Assembly (NCBI GenBank): GCA_022316685.1 | Contig: JAKJHU010000084.1 | Location: 264,001-328,000, forward strand | Reading direction: 5' to 3' | DNA: 64,000 nucleotides | Source of the DNA: Progne subis subis | Taxonomy: Eukaryota > Chordata > Aves > Passeriformes > Hirundinidae | Shown: positions 63,899-64,000 of the stretch, piece by piece | Numbering within the stretch: position 1 is the stretch's first letter | How the letters are laid out: each line of letters opens with the position of its first letter | Notes under the pieces: model-generated | Databases searched by the model: none | Seen by the model: the letters and a program-made list of their open reading frames with translations, nothing else | Told to the model about the DNA's origin: nothing | Made by a program: the position numbers and the translations under genes

Positions 63899-64000
63899 GC
63901 CCTCACCCAGCGCCGGCCAGGCAGCACACGTTACAACGAACGGATCAGCTCCACAGGGTGGCGGCAGAAGCCGCGCCGCTTGGGCAGAGTGGCTTGAGCG
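63899..64000. other. GC-rich window end, nothing assigned
   Basis: CpG-rich sequence following the 60-bp array. It may be the edge of a CpG island continuing outside the window. No exon was recognised. Confidence 0.4.

Noticed and set aside
21300..64000. UCHL5 or another RGS gene downstream of RGS2
   Set aside because: Searched by eye for UCHL5 and RGS signature motifs and found none; a translated search would settle it.

Overview
The window looks like nuclear DNA from a bird, probably a songbird (the songbird part is inference). CR1 LINE fragments lie on both strands, there are several long-terminal-repeat (LTR) insertions of avian class II endogenous retrovirus type, and the one clear gene encodes a vertebrate RGS protein with ordinary GT-AG introns. 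Gene density is very low: one confidently identified protein-coding gene in 64 kb. No bacterial features, rRNA, tRNA or CRISPR were seen.

Layout. 1-17.7 kb is intergenic, with simple repeats, an old CR1/L3-like scrap near 6.2 kb, a solo LTR at 11,872-12,183 with near-matching target duplications, and an LTR remnant near 16.2-16.45 kb. 17.74-18.48 kb is a CpG-rich promoter. 18,320-20,474 is the five-exon RGS2 gene on the + strand, with its poly(A) signal at 21,221. The whole inferred 5' UTR is a minisatellite of about fifteen 25-bp units that runs straight into the start codon. 21.3-48.8 kb is a gene desert holding two CR1 tails, a perfect solo LTR with a 6-bp target duplication (29,364-29,748), simple repeats, a near-perfect 46-bp hairpin at 36,857-36,902 and a few weak exon-like stretches. 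A different LTR-like element sits at 48.8-49.2 kb. 56.74-56.87 kb is a 66-bp duplication. 59.75-61.4 kb holds a heavily deleted endogenous retrovirus on the minus strand (integrase pieces and the envelope transmembrane subunit). The window ends with a third LTR of the 12 kb/29 kb family (63.2-63.6 kb) and a 60-bp minisatellite.

RGS2 is a GTPase-activating protein that switches off Gq-class G proteins. The sequence predicts a complete 211-residue protein with the Gq-selectivity residues intact. In mammals RGS2 lies in an RGS cluster followed at a distance by UCHL5; neither UCHL5 nor another RGS gene was recognised here. Most long open frames in the window are chance frames in non-coding or repeat DNA and are not annotated.
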